In this document: positions 42,979 through 51,500 of the stretch, piece by piece | Position numbering within the stretch: position 1 is the first letter of the stretch | Layout: each line of letters starts with the position of its first letter | DNA from: Nostoc sp. ATCC 43529 | GTDB lineage: Bacteria; Cyanobacteriota; Cyanobacteriia; Cyanobacteriales; Nostocaceae | Reading direction: 5' to 3' | Assembly: GCA_003326205.1 (NCBI GenBank) | Contig: LWTK01000105.1 | Span: 1-64,000, forward strand | DNA: 64,000 nucleotides | The notes under the pieces: model-generated | What the model saw: only the letters and a program-made list of their open reading frames with translations | Database searches by the model: none | Told to the model about the DNA's origin: nothing | Translations under genes and position numbers: made by a program

Positions 42979-43698
42979 ATGACAGCTACCCATCATCTTT
43001 GGCTACCTGCACCGACAGATTTAACTTTATTACCGGATGAAATTCATGTCTGGCGTATAAACCTTGACCAACCAGAACTACAGCTACAAAATTTGAGAGA
43101 GACGCTTTCTAGTGACGAAATTACTCGCGCTGAACGATTTCATTTTCCGCAACATCGACAGCGTTTCATCGCTGGGCGTGGTATTCTGCGAAGTATATTA
43201 GGCCGTTACTTGGGTATTCAGGCATCAGAAGTTAAGTTTAATTATCAACAGCGTGGCAAACCAGTATTAGCAGAGACATTCGCAAAGAGTGGACTGAAGT
43301 TCAACTTGTCTCATTCCCAAGAATTAGGTTTGTGTGCGGTGAATTGTCAGCGCGAAATTGGCGTAGATTTAGAATATATTCGTCCGGTTTCAGATTTGGA
43401 GGCTCTTGCCAAACGCTTCTTTTTAGCGAGAGAATATGAAATGTTGCGATCGCTTTCTTCAAACCAACAGCAAGAGGCATTTTTTCGTTACTGGACTTGC
43501 AAGGAAGCTTATTTAAAAGCAACCGGAGATGGACTATCCCAATTAGAGGAAGTTGAAGTTTTTCTCACTCCCACAGAACCAGCCAAATTACAGATATCTG
43601 AAGACTGGAGTCTTTTTGAATTAGTACCTGCTAATAATTATGTTTCTGCTGTTGCTGTAGCAAATTTTGGCTGGAATTTAAAATGTTGGCAATATTGA
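42979..43698 (+). CDS. hetI: 4'-phosphopantetheinyl transferase HetI
   Basis: A 239-residue Sfp-type PPTase. Conserved motifs are RFIAGRGILRSILGRYLG (P1 region), GLKFNLSHSQELGLCAV (P1b), IGVDLEYIRPV with the Mg2+-binding VDxE, and FFRYWTCKEAYLKATGDGL (W-x-x-K-E-A). It transfers phosphopantetheine from CoA to carrier proteins, and the heterocyst glycolipid synthase ACPs encoded downstream are obvious substrates; it may also serve fatty-acid ACP. As in Anabaena PCC 7120, it lies convergent to the gene next to hetM/hglB. STRR repeats fill the 80-bp gap at its 3' end. Confidence 0.92.
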   Translation: MTATHHLWLPAPTDLTLLPDEIHVWRINLDQPELQLQNLRETLSSDEITRAERFHFPQHRQRFIAGRGILRSILGRYLGIQASEVKFNYQQRGKPVLAETFAKSGLKFNLSHSQELGLCAVNCQREIGVDLEYIRPVSDLEALAKRFFLAREYEMLRSLSSNQQQEAFFRYWTCKEAYLKATGDGLSQLEEVEVFLTPTEPAKLQISEDWSLFELVPANNYVSAVAVANFGWNLKCWQY

Positions 43699-43700
43699 TA

Positions 43701-43741
43701 TTAGTCATTAGTCATTAGTCATTGGTCATTGGTCATTAGTT
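43701..43741. repeat. Heptamer repeat run (CATTAGT/CATTGGT)
   Basis: Six or so units between the converging hetI and SDR genes; same STRR family as 27565-27600. Confidence 0.8.
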
Positions 43742-43778
43742 ATTCTCCTCTGCTCCTCTGCTTCCCCTGCTCCTCTGC

Positions 43779-44582
43779 CTATTTCTCTTCCTGCATACTT
43801 CTGACAATTTTCGTCACCAATTTTCTAGGTACAAATCTGACGCTTTTTGCTAGTAGTTTATTGATAAAACCAGGGATGACAATGGTTTTGCCTTTCATTA
43901 AGGCGCGATAACCGATTTCGGCTACTGTTTGGGCATCCATCATTCTCTTACCCTTAAGCATCTTAGAGTCTGCCATTCCCGTTCTTTGATGAAAGGCTGA
44001 TTCTGTGGAACCTGGGCAAAGAACTGTCACAGTGACACCTGTGCCTTCTAATTCATTGGCGATCGCTTCAGAAAACGATAAGATATAAGCCTTAGTCGCA
44101 AAATAAACCGCCATCAAAGGGCCTGGTTGAAAAGCAGCAGCCGAAGCGACGTTTAATATTTTGCCTTCACCTTGCTTAACCATATCCTTGAGAAATAGCT
44201 TAGTTAAATGGGTGAGACACACCAAATTTACCTGTAGCATTTCCAATTCAGCAGTTAGGCTTGTTTCATGAAATAAACCATAAGTACCAAATCCAGCATT
44301 ATTTACCAGTACATCAACCTGAATATCGGCTTGTTGCAACTCCGTGAAAATCTCGTCTGGAGAGGTTGATATAGATAAATCTTTGACAATAGGTTTGACG
44401 AAATTTCCGAATTTTGACTCGAATTTCTCAGCAACTTCTCTTAGCTTTAGCCCATTTTTATCTACTAAGACAAGATTGTAATTATCAGCAGCAAAAAGAT
44501 ACGCTAATTCGTAGCCAATTCCACTTGCTGCCCCAGTAATAAGAGCAGTTTTTTTGCTCAGTCCTTGGTGTGTTGTGTTCAT
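43779..44582 (-). CDS. Short-chain dehydrogenase/reductase at the hetN position
   Basis: A 267-residue classical SDR. The NAD(P) loop is TALITGAASGIGYELAYLF, NNAGFGTYG the NNAG motif, and NVASAAAF with YFATKAYILSFSEAI holds the Ser-Tyr-Lys triad. It sits between hglB/hetM and hetI, exactly where hetN lies in Anabaena PCC 7120. However, the known HetN (as I recall it, 287 residues) carries ERGSGR before its NIAS segment; here that stretch reads MVKQGEGKILNVAS, with no RGSGR or RGTGR anywhere in the protein. The C-terminus (KSVRFVPRKLVTKIVRSMQEEK) is basic and could contact membrane. I therefore call it an SDR and not hetN; it may reduce a polyketide or lipid intermediate. Confidence 0.85.
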   Translation of the reverse strand: MNTTHQGLSKKTALITGAASGIGYELAYLFAADNYNLVLVDKNGLKLREVAEKFESKFGNFVKPIVKDLSISTSPDEIFTELQQADIQVDVLVNNAGFGTYGLFHETSLTAELEMLQVNLVCLTHLTKLFLKDMVKQGEGKILNVASAAAFQPGPLMAVYFATKAYILSFSEAIANELEGTGVTVTVLCPGSTESAFHQRTGMADSKMLKGKRMMDAQTVAEIGYRALMKGKTIVIPGFINKLLAKSVRFVPRKLVTKIVRSMQEEK

Positions 44583-45153
44583 GTAAGAATATTGGTGGAT
44601 TCAACTGAATTAAACTGCTTTCCATTGACAGTGGTTCTTGTTCTACAATTAAGTATGCTTAATATCTCAACCTACGAAAAACGTCTTGAGCCAAAAGAAT
44701 TTCTAATTTGCTTTTAAATTACGAATTAAGCATTGATATATGAGGAAAAATTAAGATGCATCCCTCTATAGAGATATATTTTGCTTACTCACAAAAGTGG
44801 CTAAATTCAAAATTTGATGATTTACAATAACCATTGTAGACTGTTTTTTTGTCAAGAGCGAAATTTTAAAATTTACATTTGTAAACACAAGCCAAGAATC
44901 AGAATTCCAAATGAATGAAAACTCTACCCATTAAAGGATAGAGTTTAATAAGGGTAAAATTTCATACTTATTATTCAACTTTTAAAGTATAAATTGGCTT
45001 GGTATCAGACATTTATAAATTTTGGATTTTGAATATTATATCTCTTGCTTTCTTTGCGTTCTCTTCTCTGCGCCTTTGCGCCTCTGGGTGAGAAAAAAGT
45101 ATTTATACAAGAAGTCTATTCAATCCAAAATCCAAAATCTAAAATTCTGCCGT
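44583..45153. other. Intergenic region between hglB and the SDR gene
   Basis: About 570 bp, AT-rich. It contains the hairpin at 44919-44946 and a TTTAGATTTTGGATTTTGGATT-type repeat next to the hglB stop (similar sequence at 61150-61245). No gene seen; it should hold the SDR promoter. Confidence 0.5.
44919..44946. terminator. Hairpin AAACTCTA...TAGAGTTT
   Basis: AAACTCTA-C-CC, loop ATTAAA, GG-A-TAGAGTTT. It lies ~210 bp downstream of hglB (minus strand) and may end the hgl transcript. Confidence 0.4.
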
Positions 45154-46668
45154 TTAAGCGAGATTCAAGAATCCGCTTTGAATCAAATAGGCAGTATAAG
45201 TCATAAACAATTGAGAGTCAATAGTTGGGCAAGCAATAGAACTTCCTGCCAGTGCATGAAGCGTATCTTGGCAACTAATATGTGGCCTTCTAGCTTGCAG
45301 GTATAAATCAGGAATAGTCAGTTGTTCGTCAGACCAACGTTCCAGTAAAAATGGTCGCAGAGTATACAAAGGATTGTCTACAGAAGACACATTATTAATT
45401 AACTCTGACTGCCATTTGTCGTAGGGAATCATCTCAACTGAATAACCAAAAGAACGTATCCAGTCAACTAAAACTTTCAACGGCGCAGGTTGGGGATGTT
45501 GTAAGTGGAAAGCCTTACCTATCGATTCTTTTTGGCGTGATAGATAGACAATAGCTTTACTAACATAGTCTACAGGAGACATATCCATCATATATTCTAC
45601 ATCAGGGAAACTTCCCATTTGTAGACAGCCTTTAGCCATCAAATTGATAAAATCATGGGTGTTACAAATGCCTGTTTTGCTATCTCCAGAAATCAGAGGT
45701 GGACGATAGATAGTTACAGGAAGTCCTCTGTCGCGGGCGATTTTCACTAACCTTTCAGCTACCCATTTTGTTTGAGAGTAACCAAGATAAATACCTTCCC
45801 AATGATTGAATTCATCCTGTTCTTTGACAACCTGACCAGCATAAACAGGTGATTCAAAAACAGCAACGCTGGAAACGTAATGTACGGGCTTGACTTTAAT
45901 TTGACAAGCTAATCTTAAAACTTCTTGAGTTCCCAGAACGTTAGCAGCCTTCAATGCCGAGTAGGGATAAACATAATTCAGCAAAGCACCGCTATGATAG
46001 ATACTATCAATTTTGGCAGCTAAGATTTGAAATTGTTCTAAGCCTAGACCTAACAATGGCAAAGATAAATCGCCAACAACAGGAATAATTCTAGAATTAT
46101 ATTCTTCCTGCCAAAGCGCATATTGTTGGAGATTATTTTGCAGTTTGGTATTACCTGCTTCAGGATTATCAGCACGGACTAAACAATAGATATCTGCGCT
46201 GGTTTCCTGTAGTAATTCCCGGATAATAAAGGCTCCTAAAAAACCCGTTCCTCCAGTTAAAAAGATGTTTTTGGGTTCGCCTATAGGTAAATTAGCAGCA
46301 CCGCCAGGATTAATTGTAGGGTCAAGAACAGCCTCAGCACCTAAATCTAAAAGCAAGGGGGTAGTATTGACGTTAGAAGATGCTGATTTTATATCTTGAA
46401 TTGCTGAATCTTCTTGCACTTCTTCAGCTAAACGCTGCGAAAGCGATGCAATATTTGGGTAATGCCATAACAGCAGCGGAGATGGTTGAAATCCTAGTAA
46501 TTTTTCTAATTTGCTTACTAGAATCATTGCTTGGGCAGAATCCAAGCCGTAGTTTTCTAAATGTTCTTCGATGTCGATTTCAGAAGTTTCAACACCTAGC
46601 AACTCAGCTAAGTTGGATACCAAAAAATTCTGAATATCTGCTGCGGTAAAAGACTGTTTTAAAGTCAT
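45154..46668 (-). CDS. hglB: Heterocyst glycolipid thioester reductase HglB/HetM
   Basis: A 504-residue protein, the last of the hgl set. Residues ~10-80 are an acyl carrier domain with the phosphopantetheine serine in NYGLDSAQAMIL. From ~130 a thioester-reductase domain follows: GGTGFLGAFIIREL as NADP loop, YVYPYSALKAANVLGTQEVL, HYVSSVAVF, and GYSQTKWVAERLV with the catalytic Tyr-x-x-x-Lys. This domain reductively releases a carrier-bound chain, giving the primary alcohol of the heterocyst glycolipid aglycone. A good ribosome site (GGAGATTT) sits inside the end of the PfaD-like gene, which stops two bases earlier, so the two are translationally coupled. Also known as hetM. Confidence 0.92.
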   Translation of the reverse strand: MTLKQSFTAADIQNFLVSNLAELLGVETSEIDIEEHLENYGLDSAQAMILVSKLEKLLGFQPSPLLLWHYPNIASLSQRLAEEVQEDSAIQDIKSASSNVNTTPLLLDLGAEAVLDPTINPGGAANLPIGEPKNIFLTGGTGFLGAFIIRELLQETSADIYCLVRADNPEAGNTKLQNNLQQYALWQEEYNSRIIPVVGDLSLPLLGLGLEQFQILAAKIDSIYHSGALLNYVYPYSALKAANVLGTQEVLRLACQIKVKPVHYVSSVAVFESPVYAGQVVKEQDEFNHWEGIYLGYSQTKWVAERLVKIARDRGLPVTIYRPPLISGDSKTGICNTHDFINLMAKGCLQMGSFPDVEYMMDMSPVDYVSKAIVYLSRQKESIGKAFHLQHPQPAPLKVLVDWIRSFGYSVEMIPYDKWQSELINNVSSVDNPLYTLRPFLLERWSDEQLTIPDLYLQARRPHISCQDTLHALAGSSIACPTIDSQLFMTYTAYLIQSGFLNLA

Positions 46669-46670
46669 TT

Positions 46671-48344
46671 TTAAATCTCCACTAATGTAGAAGGAACTGG
46701 TTGATATTGACTGTAATAATTAGAAAGTTGTAGCCCTTGCATTTTCAAACTTTGAATGCGATATAAAAAGGCTGCGCCCGTCATAATTTGGTCAGCAACA
46801 TCAACTACTCGGCGATTATTTGAGTCAGACAGGTAAGAACCTTTTACCCAGTCGTTGAAGCTACCCATTGCCGGGCCGCACCAAATTTGATAATCGACTT
46901 CTCGACCTTTTTCACCAGAATTAGACCAGCGAGAAGATAATCCTAAATACCACCGGAAAATCAACGCCATTTTCAACTTAGGATTATTAACAGCTTTGCC
47001 TAATTTTTCTGGATTTCTTTGTGATAAATAAGCTGCTGTTCCTTCCCAGACTTCGGCAATAGTTTTGCGAAAAACTTGTTTTTCTAATTTCTCTCTTTCT
47101 GCCAGAGGAATATCTTCAATTGAGTCATAAGCGCGATAGAGTTCAAATAGTTTTTGCGCCCGCATGGGGAACATTGTACCCCGTTTGAGGACTTGCAATT
47201 TGACTCCCATTTCAAACATATCTGCGGCTGGTGCCATCATCATATCAGCCATTTCTGCTTGCGCTAATAATTTTTTGGTATGTTCGCAAGCGCCAGATTC
47301 AATGCATGATTGATTAATAGAACCAGTTACTACATAAGCAGCACCCATCATGAAACCAGCTAATGCTGATTCTGGGGTACCAATTCCACCTGCTACTCCC
47401 ACTCGAATGGGTATTTGGTAATGATATTGGGCTTGAATTTCATCGCGCAAAGCAACAATAGAAGGTAGCAAACAAACTAAGGGACGGTTATCTGTATGAC
47501 CGCCAGAATCAGCTTCGACGGTGATATCATCAGCCATCGGAACTTTAGCGGCGAGGGTTGCTTGCAAGTCAGTAATTAACCGTTGTTCCAGAAGTTCTTT
47601 AAGAATTCTGGGTGGCGCCGGTTGCATAAATTTCGTAGCAACTTCTCGGCGAGAAATTTTGGCAATGACTTTATTTCTGATTTCAATTTGATTGGCGTCA
47701 TTTAATCCCAAACCTGCTACGCGATAGTAGACAATGTTGGGAGTTAAATCTAGAAATGCAGATGCTTCTACGGTTTTTACCTGATATTTGAGATATAAAT
47801 CTACAGCACGGCGTTCAATTGCGGGTTCGCTGGGACTGTGAATTAAATTAAATGCGTAAGGGCCTTGGGGTAAGGCTTGTTGAATTTTCTTAATGGCTGC
47901 TTCCAAACGGTCTGGACTTAAACCACCTGCGCCAAAAGAACTCAAAATTTGCGCTTTTCCGAGTGCAATTACCATTTCTTCGGAAGCAATTCCGCCAGCC
48001 ATTGCACCGGTAGCGTAGGCATATTTGACGCCATGAAAGGAGAGGAAATTGGGATCTCCTAATTGTTGAATTCTGACTGGTGGAACAAATGTTAACAGTT
48101 CTACTTGTGCTGTTGTGCCATTTTCATTAGGGGATAAATACCCCTCGTTGGTGACACCGATTTTTCCGGCAACTTTCACGACGTAGCAAGGTTTATCTAA
48201 TACCATCAATTTATTTTTGATGGTTTGTTGGTCGAAAGATATAGATTCTAATGAACCTTTCCAAATTTGGTTTTGAGTCGGAAACCAAGGGGAGAAGTTC
48301 AGGCCGTTATCGTGTTTACTTAGTACCGTATCTACGGTTGTCAC
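46671..48344 (-). CDS. PfaD-like enoyl reductase (nitronate monooxygenase fold) of the hgl cluster
   Basis: A 557-residue FMN-type TIM-barrel protein. The N-terminal extension begins at SPWFPTQNQIWKGSLESISFD. The core has LIHSPSEPAIERRAVDLYLKYQV, ITVEADSGGHTDNRPLVCLLPSIVALRDEI, VGVAGGIGTPESALAGFMMGAAYVVTGSINQS and MMMAPAADMFEMGVKLQVLKRGTMFPMRA. This is the pattern of PfaD, the trans-acting enoyl reductase of polyunsaturated fatty acid synthases. In this cluster it would saturate double bonds made by the dehydratase, giving the long saturated chain. Several letters (hglA, hglC) may have been applied to the Anabaena orthologue; I cannot assign one safely. It is coupled to hglB. Confidence 0.9.
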   Translation of the reverse strand: MTTVDTVLSKHDNGLNFSPWFPTQNQIWKGSLESISFDQQTIKNKLMVLDKPCYVVKVAGKIGVTNEGYLSPNENGTTAQVELLTFVPPVRIQQLGDPNFLSFHGVKYAYATGAMAGGIASEEMVIALGKAQILSSFGAGGLSPDRLEAAIKKIQQALPQGPYAFNLIHSPSEPAIERRAVDLYLKYQVKTVEASAFLDLTPNIVYYRVAGLGLNDANQIEIRNKVIAKISRREVATKFMQPAPPRILKELLEQRLITDLQATLAAKVPMADDITVEADSGGHTDNRPLVCLLPSIVALRDEIQAQYHYQIPIRVGVAGGIGTPESALAGFMMGAAYVVTGSINQSCIESGACEHTKKLLAQAEMADMMMAPAADMFEMGVKLQVLKRGTMFPMRAQKLFELYRAYDSIEDIPLAEREKLEKQVFRKTIAEVWEGTAAYLSQRNPEKLGKAVNNPKLKMALIFRWYLGLSSRWSNSGEKGREVDYQIWCGPAMGSFNDWVKGSYLSDSNNRRVVDVADQIMTGAAFLYRIQSLKMQGLQLSNYYSQYQPVPSTLVEI

Positions 48345-48405
48345 AGCAGTTGTCCCTCGAATTATTAGCGTTGGAGTTGGGTTTTTGTAAAAGTTTGAAT
48401 TTGTG

Positions 48406-48433
48406 TCACGCAGAGACGCAGAGGCGCAGAGAG
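48406..48433. repeat. CGCAGAG-type repeat run
   Basis: CACGCAGAGACGCAGAGGCGCAGAG in the gap between the KS-CLF-AT gene and the PfaD-like gene. Same family as 18191-18224. A CTGCCTTCTGCC-type low-complexity tract follows to ~48520. Confidence 0.7.
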
Positions 48434-48520
48434 TTTGAGAGATGAGATTTTTTAGTTGGATGCAATTAGTGTGGTGCTGCGCCTCACTAATTGCCTTCTG
48501 CCTCCTGCCTTCTGCCTTCT

Positions 48521-51500
48521 TTATTTGGATTCTTCGTCGAGTAAGTTTTGGGCGCAGGCTAATTGGAGTTGGATGATTTCACTCATTTGCTTGCTAAATT
48601 CTTGTCTGGCTTGTAGGAAGGCTGTGTGTGCTTTAGTTATCTTTGAATTGTTAGCGTTGAGTTTTTGATACTGAGACTTATTTAAATCTGACATTTGGAT
48701 GATTCTACGAAGTTTCCGAGTGGTGGTTGGCGGGGAAAATTGAGGTTGAGTGGTTGTTTGTTCAATTGCGGTTGACTCAGAAGATTTTACTTCTTCTTTA
48801 AATTCAAAACCGTTATTAATGATATTTTTCAGTGCAACTTTTTCAGGTTGGAGAGGTGAGGGTGGGATGTGATTGGCATTACTTGTTTGGGAGGATATTT
48901 CGCTGGAAATTTCTAATGAGGAGTCGGGTAAAATTTGAGGGTGGATTTTGGGGCGATCGCCTTTATATTTCTCAACTAAATTCCCAAATATTTGGCGGTT
49001 ATCTTCAGTCAAAATGCTATCAGTAATTGATTGTCCGCCTAAGGTTACAGTTCTCAGAGTTGCTTTACTTTGATTGGTAGTTTGTACAACACTATATAGT
49101 GGCGATAAATCAACATCTACCTGGTGACTAACCAGTTTTGCCAGTGCTTTGACAAAAGCAGTATGGTCATCCATACCTCTACGATTTAGGGATACTGTAA
49201 TGTGTTCTTTACCTTGGAGAATCTTATCAATCCAGCGAGAACAGACATTACCTGCACCAGCTTCAATGAATATTTTGGCACCATCAGCGTAGAGGCGATT
49301 AACTAATCTGGGAAAGTCTAATTGTTGAGAAAGACCTGTAGCAATACTACGAGCAATTTCGCCACTCTCAAGTTTAATTGGTTGATATTCAGCAGCAGAA
49401 TAAAATACAACGCCAGGAATATTTTGTGATGGTAATGTGTTTAATTTCACCAATTCACCATATTCAGAACGCATCGTTTCGCTGTGAATCACATGGTCGA
49501 AGGGAGCCGGGAAAGCATTGCATCCCAAGGCTTTTATAACTCGCTGACAAGCTGCTGGTTCGCCAGCAATTAATACTTCTTCCGGTGTATTAATCTGAGT
49601 TAAGTAAACACGCTGTTCATTTTTTAGACATTCCCTTACTTGCTCTGGGCTAGCCATTAAAACATAGTTACCCCAAAGATTATTGTCGGAAGCTGAGGAA
49701 ATTTTTGGTAGTCCCCAATACTCACGCACAGCATTTTTCGGCCCGGATAATCTATCGCCAAATAAAGCTGATGAGTTGAAGCTGCTACTACCTTCATAAA
49801 AATTGCTCCAAACTCCTTGGGCGACCATCATGCTTGTTTCACCCAAGCTATACCCAAAAACATATTTGGGTTTAACTTGAAAATCATCACGAATAATCGT
49901 GGTGAGTAATCTGGTGCAAAACATTTCGGCTTCAAACATTGCTAGAGAATCATCTAGCAATCGCTTTTCTAATGTTTCTAATTCCCTAGTAGTTAATTTC
50001 TTCAAACTTCTAGGAAAAACTAGGGGTTCAACATCAGCAGCGCGTTTGTAAATACTTTTAACCATTAAGTCATTGTAGACTCTTGGAAATAAGCGAAACA
50101 GTGTGCGACCGATACCAAGATAAGAATTGACGGCTGCCGGATAAATGTAAGCAATTTCACTTTGTTTACCCAGTGGTTTAGATGTGAAATAACTACCAAC
50201 AGGAGTTTGCCAATCTCCTCCACGTTCAAAAGCGTTATTTACACCTTTACGCGCAGATTCGATTTCTTTGAGTAATTCTTTTTGGTTGCGTCCTGTAATT
50301 GATAGGACATATTTTGCCGCCGATTGTTTTTGAAAGTTGTCAAAATATTGGCTGGCAGTTGCTTTTAAAGAAGCGGAATTTTCGATGGCTTTTTGGAAGT
50401 TATCTAAAGCCGCAAATAAACTTGAACTATCATCAGCCGGGATGGGGAAAAGACAAAAAGGTTTTTCTTCTAAATATCGGCTGCTACGTTCTTCTTGGCT
50501 ACCTTCTTCCGATAAGATGACATGAGCAAAACTGCCATCACAGCCAATACTATTAAGTGCTGAAACCCTCGATTTAGCGTTTTTGCCTAAAAACCAAGGT
50601 CTTGATTCTGTAGCCACATAGAAAGGACTGCCTTCCCATACTTGCGGCGTTTTCACACCAGACCAGTTGGGAGTACCGGGTATGTACCTGTGATACAGAC
50701 AAAGAACATTTTTAATCAGGCTGGCAATTCCCGAAGCAACGTAGGTGTGACCGATATTTGCTTTGACGCTGCCAATTGCACAGTGCAATCCATCTCCTAC
50801 TGGCGGATAAGCTTGCAATAAACCTGTAATTTCTGCTGCATCTTCTTGGGGAATACCACTACCGCAAACTTCCAGGTAGTTTACCTCTGTGGGTTGGATA
50901 CCTGCAATATCGAAAGCTTGTTTGCAGACTTGGCTGATAGTTTCGCCATCAACAACGGTGGAATTAGCTTGTCCGATGCTAACGGCATCAATTACTGCAT
51001 AGATGCGTTCCGCATTTTCTAGGGCGGTGTCATGACGTTTGAGAACAACTGCACCCGCACCTTCGCCTACTGTCCAGCCGTCTGCCTTTTGGTCGTAACT
51101 CAAGGTATTGATACCCGTATTCACCTTAGCCATTTGGCTTCGCAGTAAGACGTTTTCTACACCGCCAGCCAAGTCAACTGCACCAACAACTACAGCTTCG
51201 ACTTCTCCAGCAGCTAGTAGCATTTGTGCGACTTCTAAAGCTTTGAGGGCAGAATTTTCGCCCGCCGTCATCGTAAATGCTGGCCCGGTAAAGTTCCACA
51301 AAGCAGAAATGCGACTTGCCATGATGTTGGCGATGTGGCTGACATATTCGCCGATTTCTACGGGGTGATGGAGGCTATCTTTGACGATGGTTTCTAGTTG
51401 AGTTTGCTGTTCGTTGGGTAAAGAAATTTCTTCGGCGAGTAAGCCTTCTTTAACTTGCCAAGGCAAATTCCATCTTTGCTGTAGTTGATGTACAGATAAT

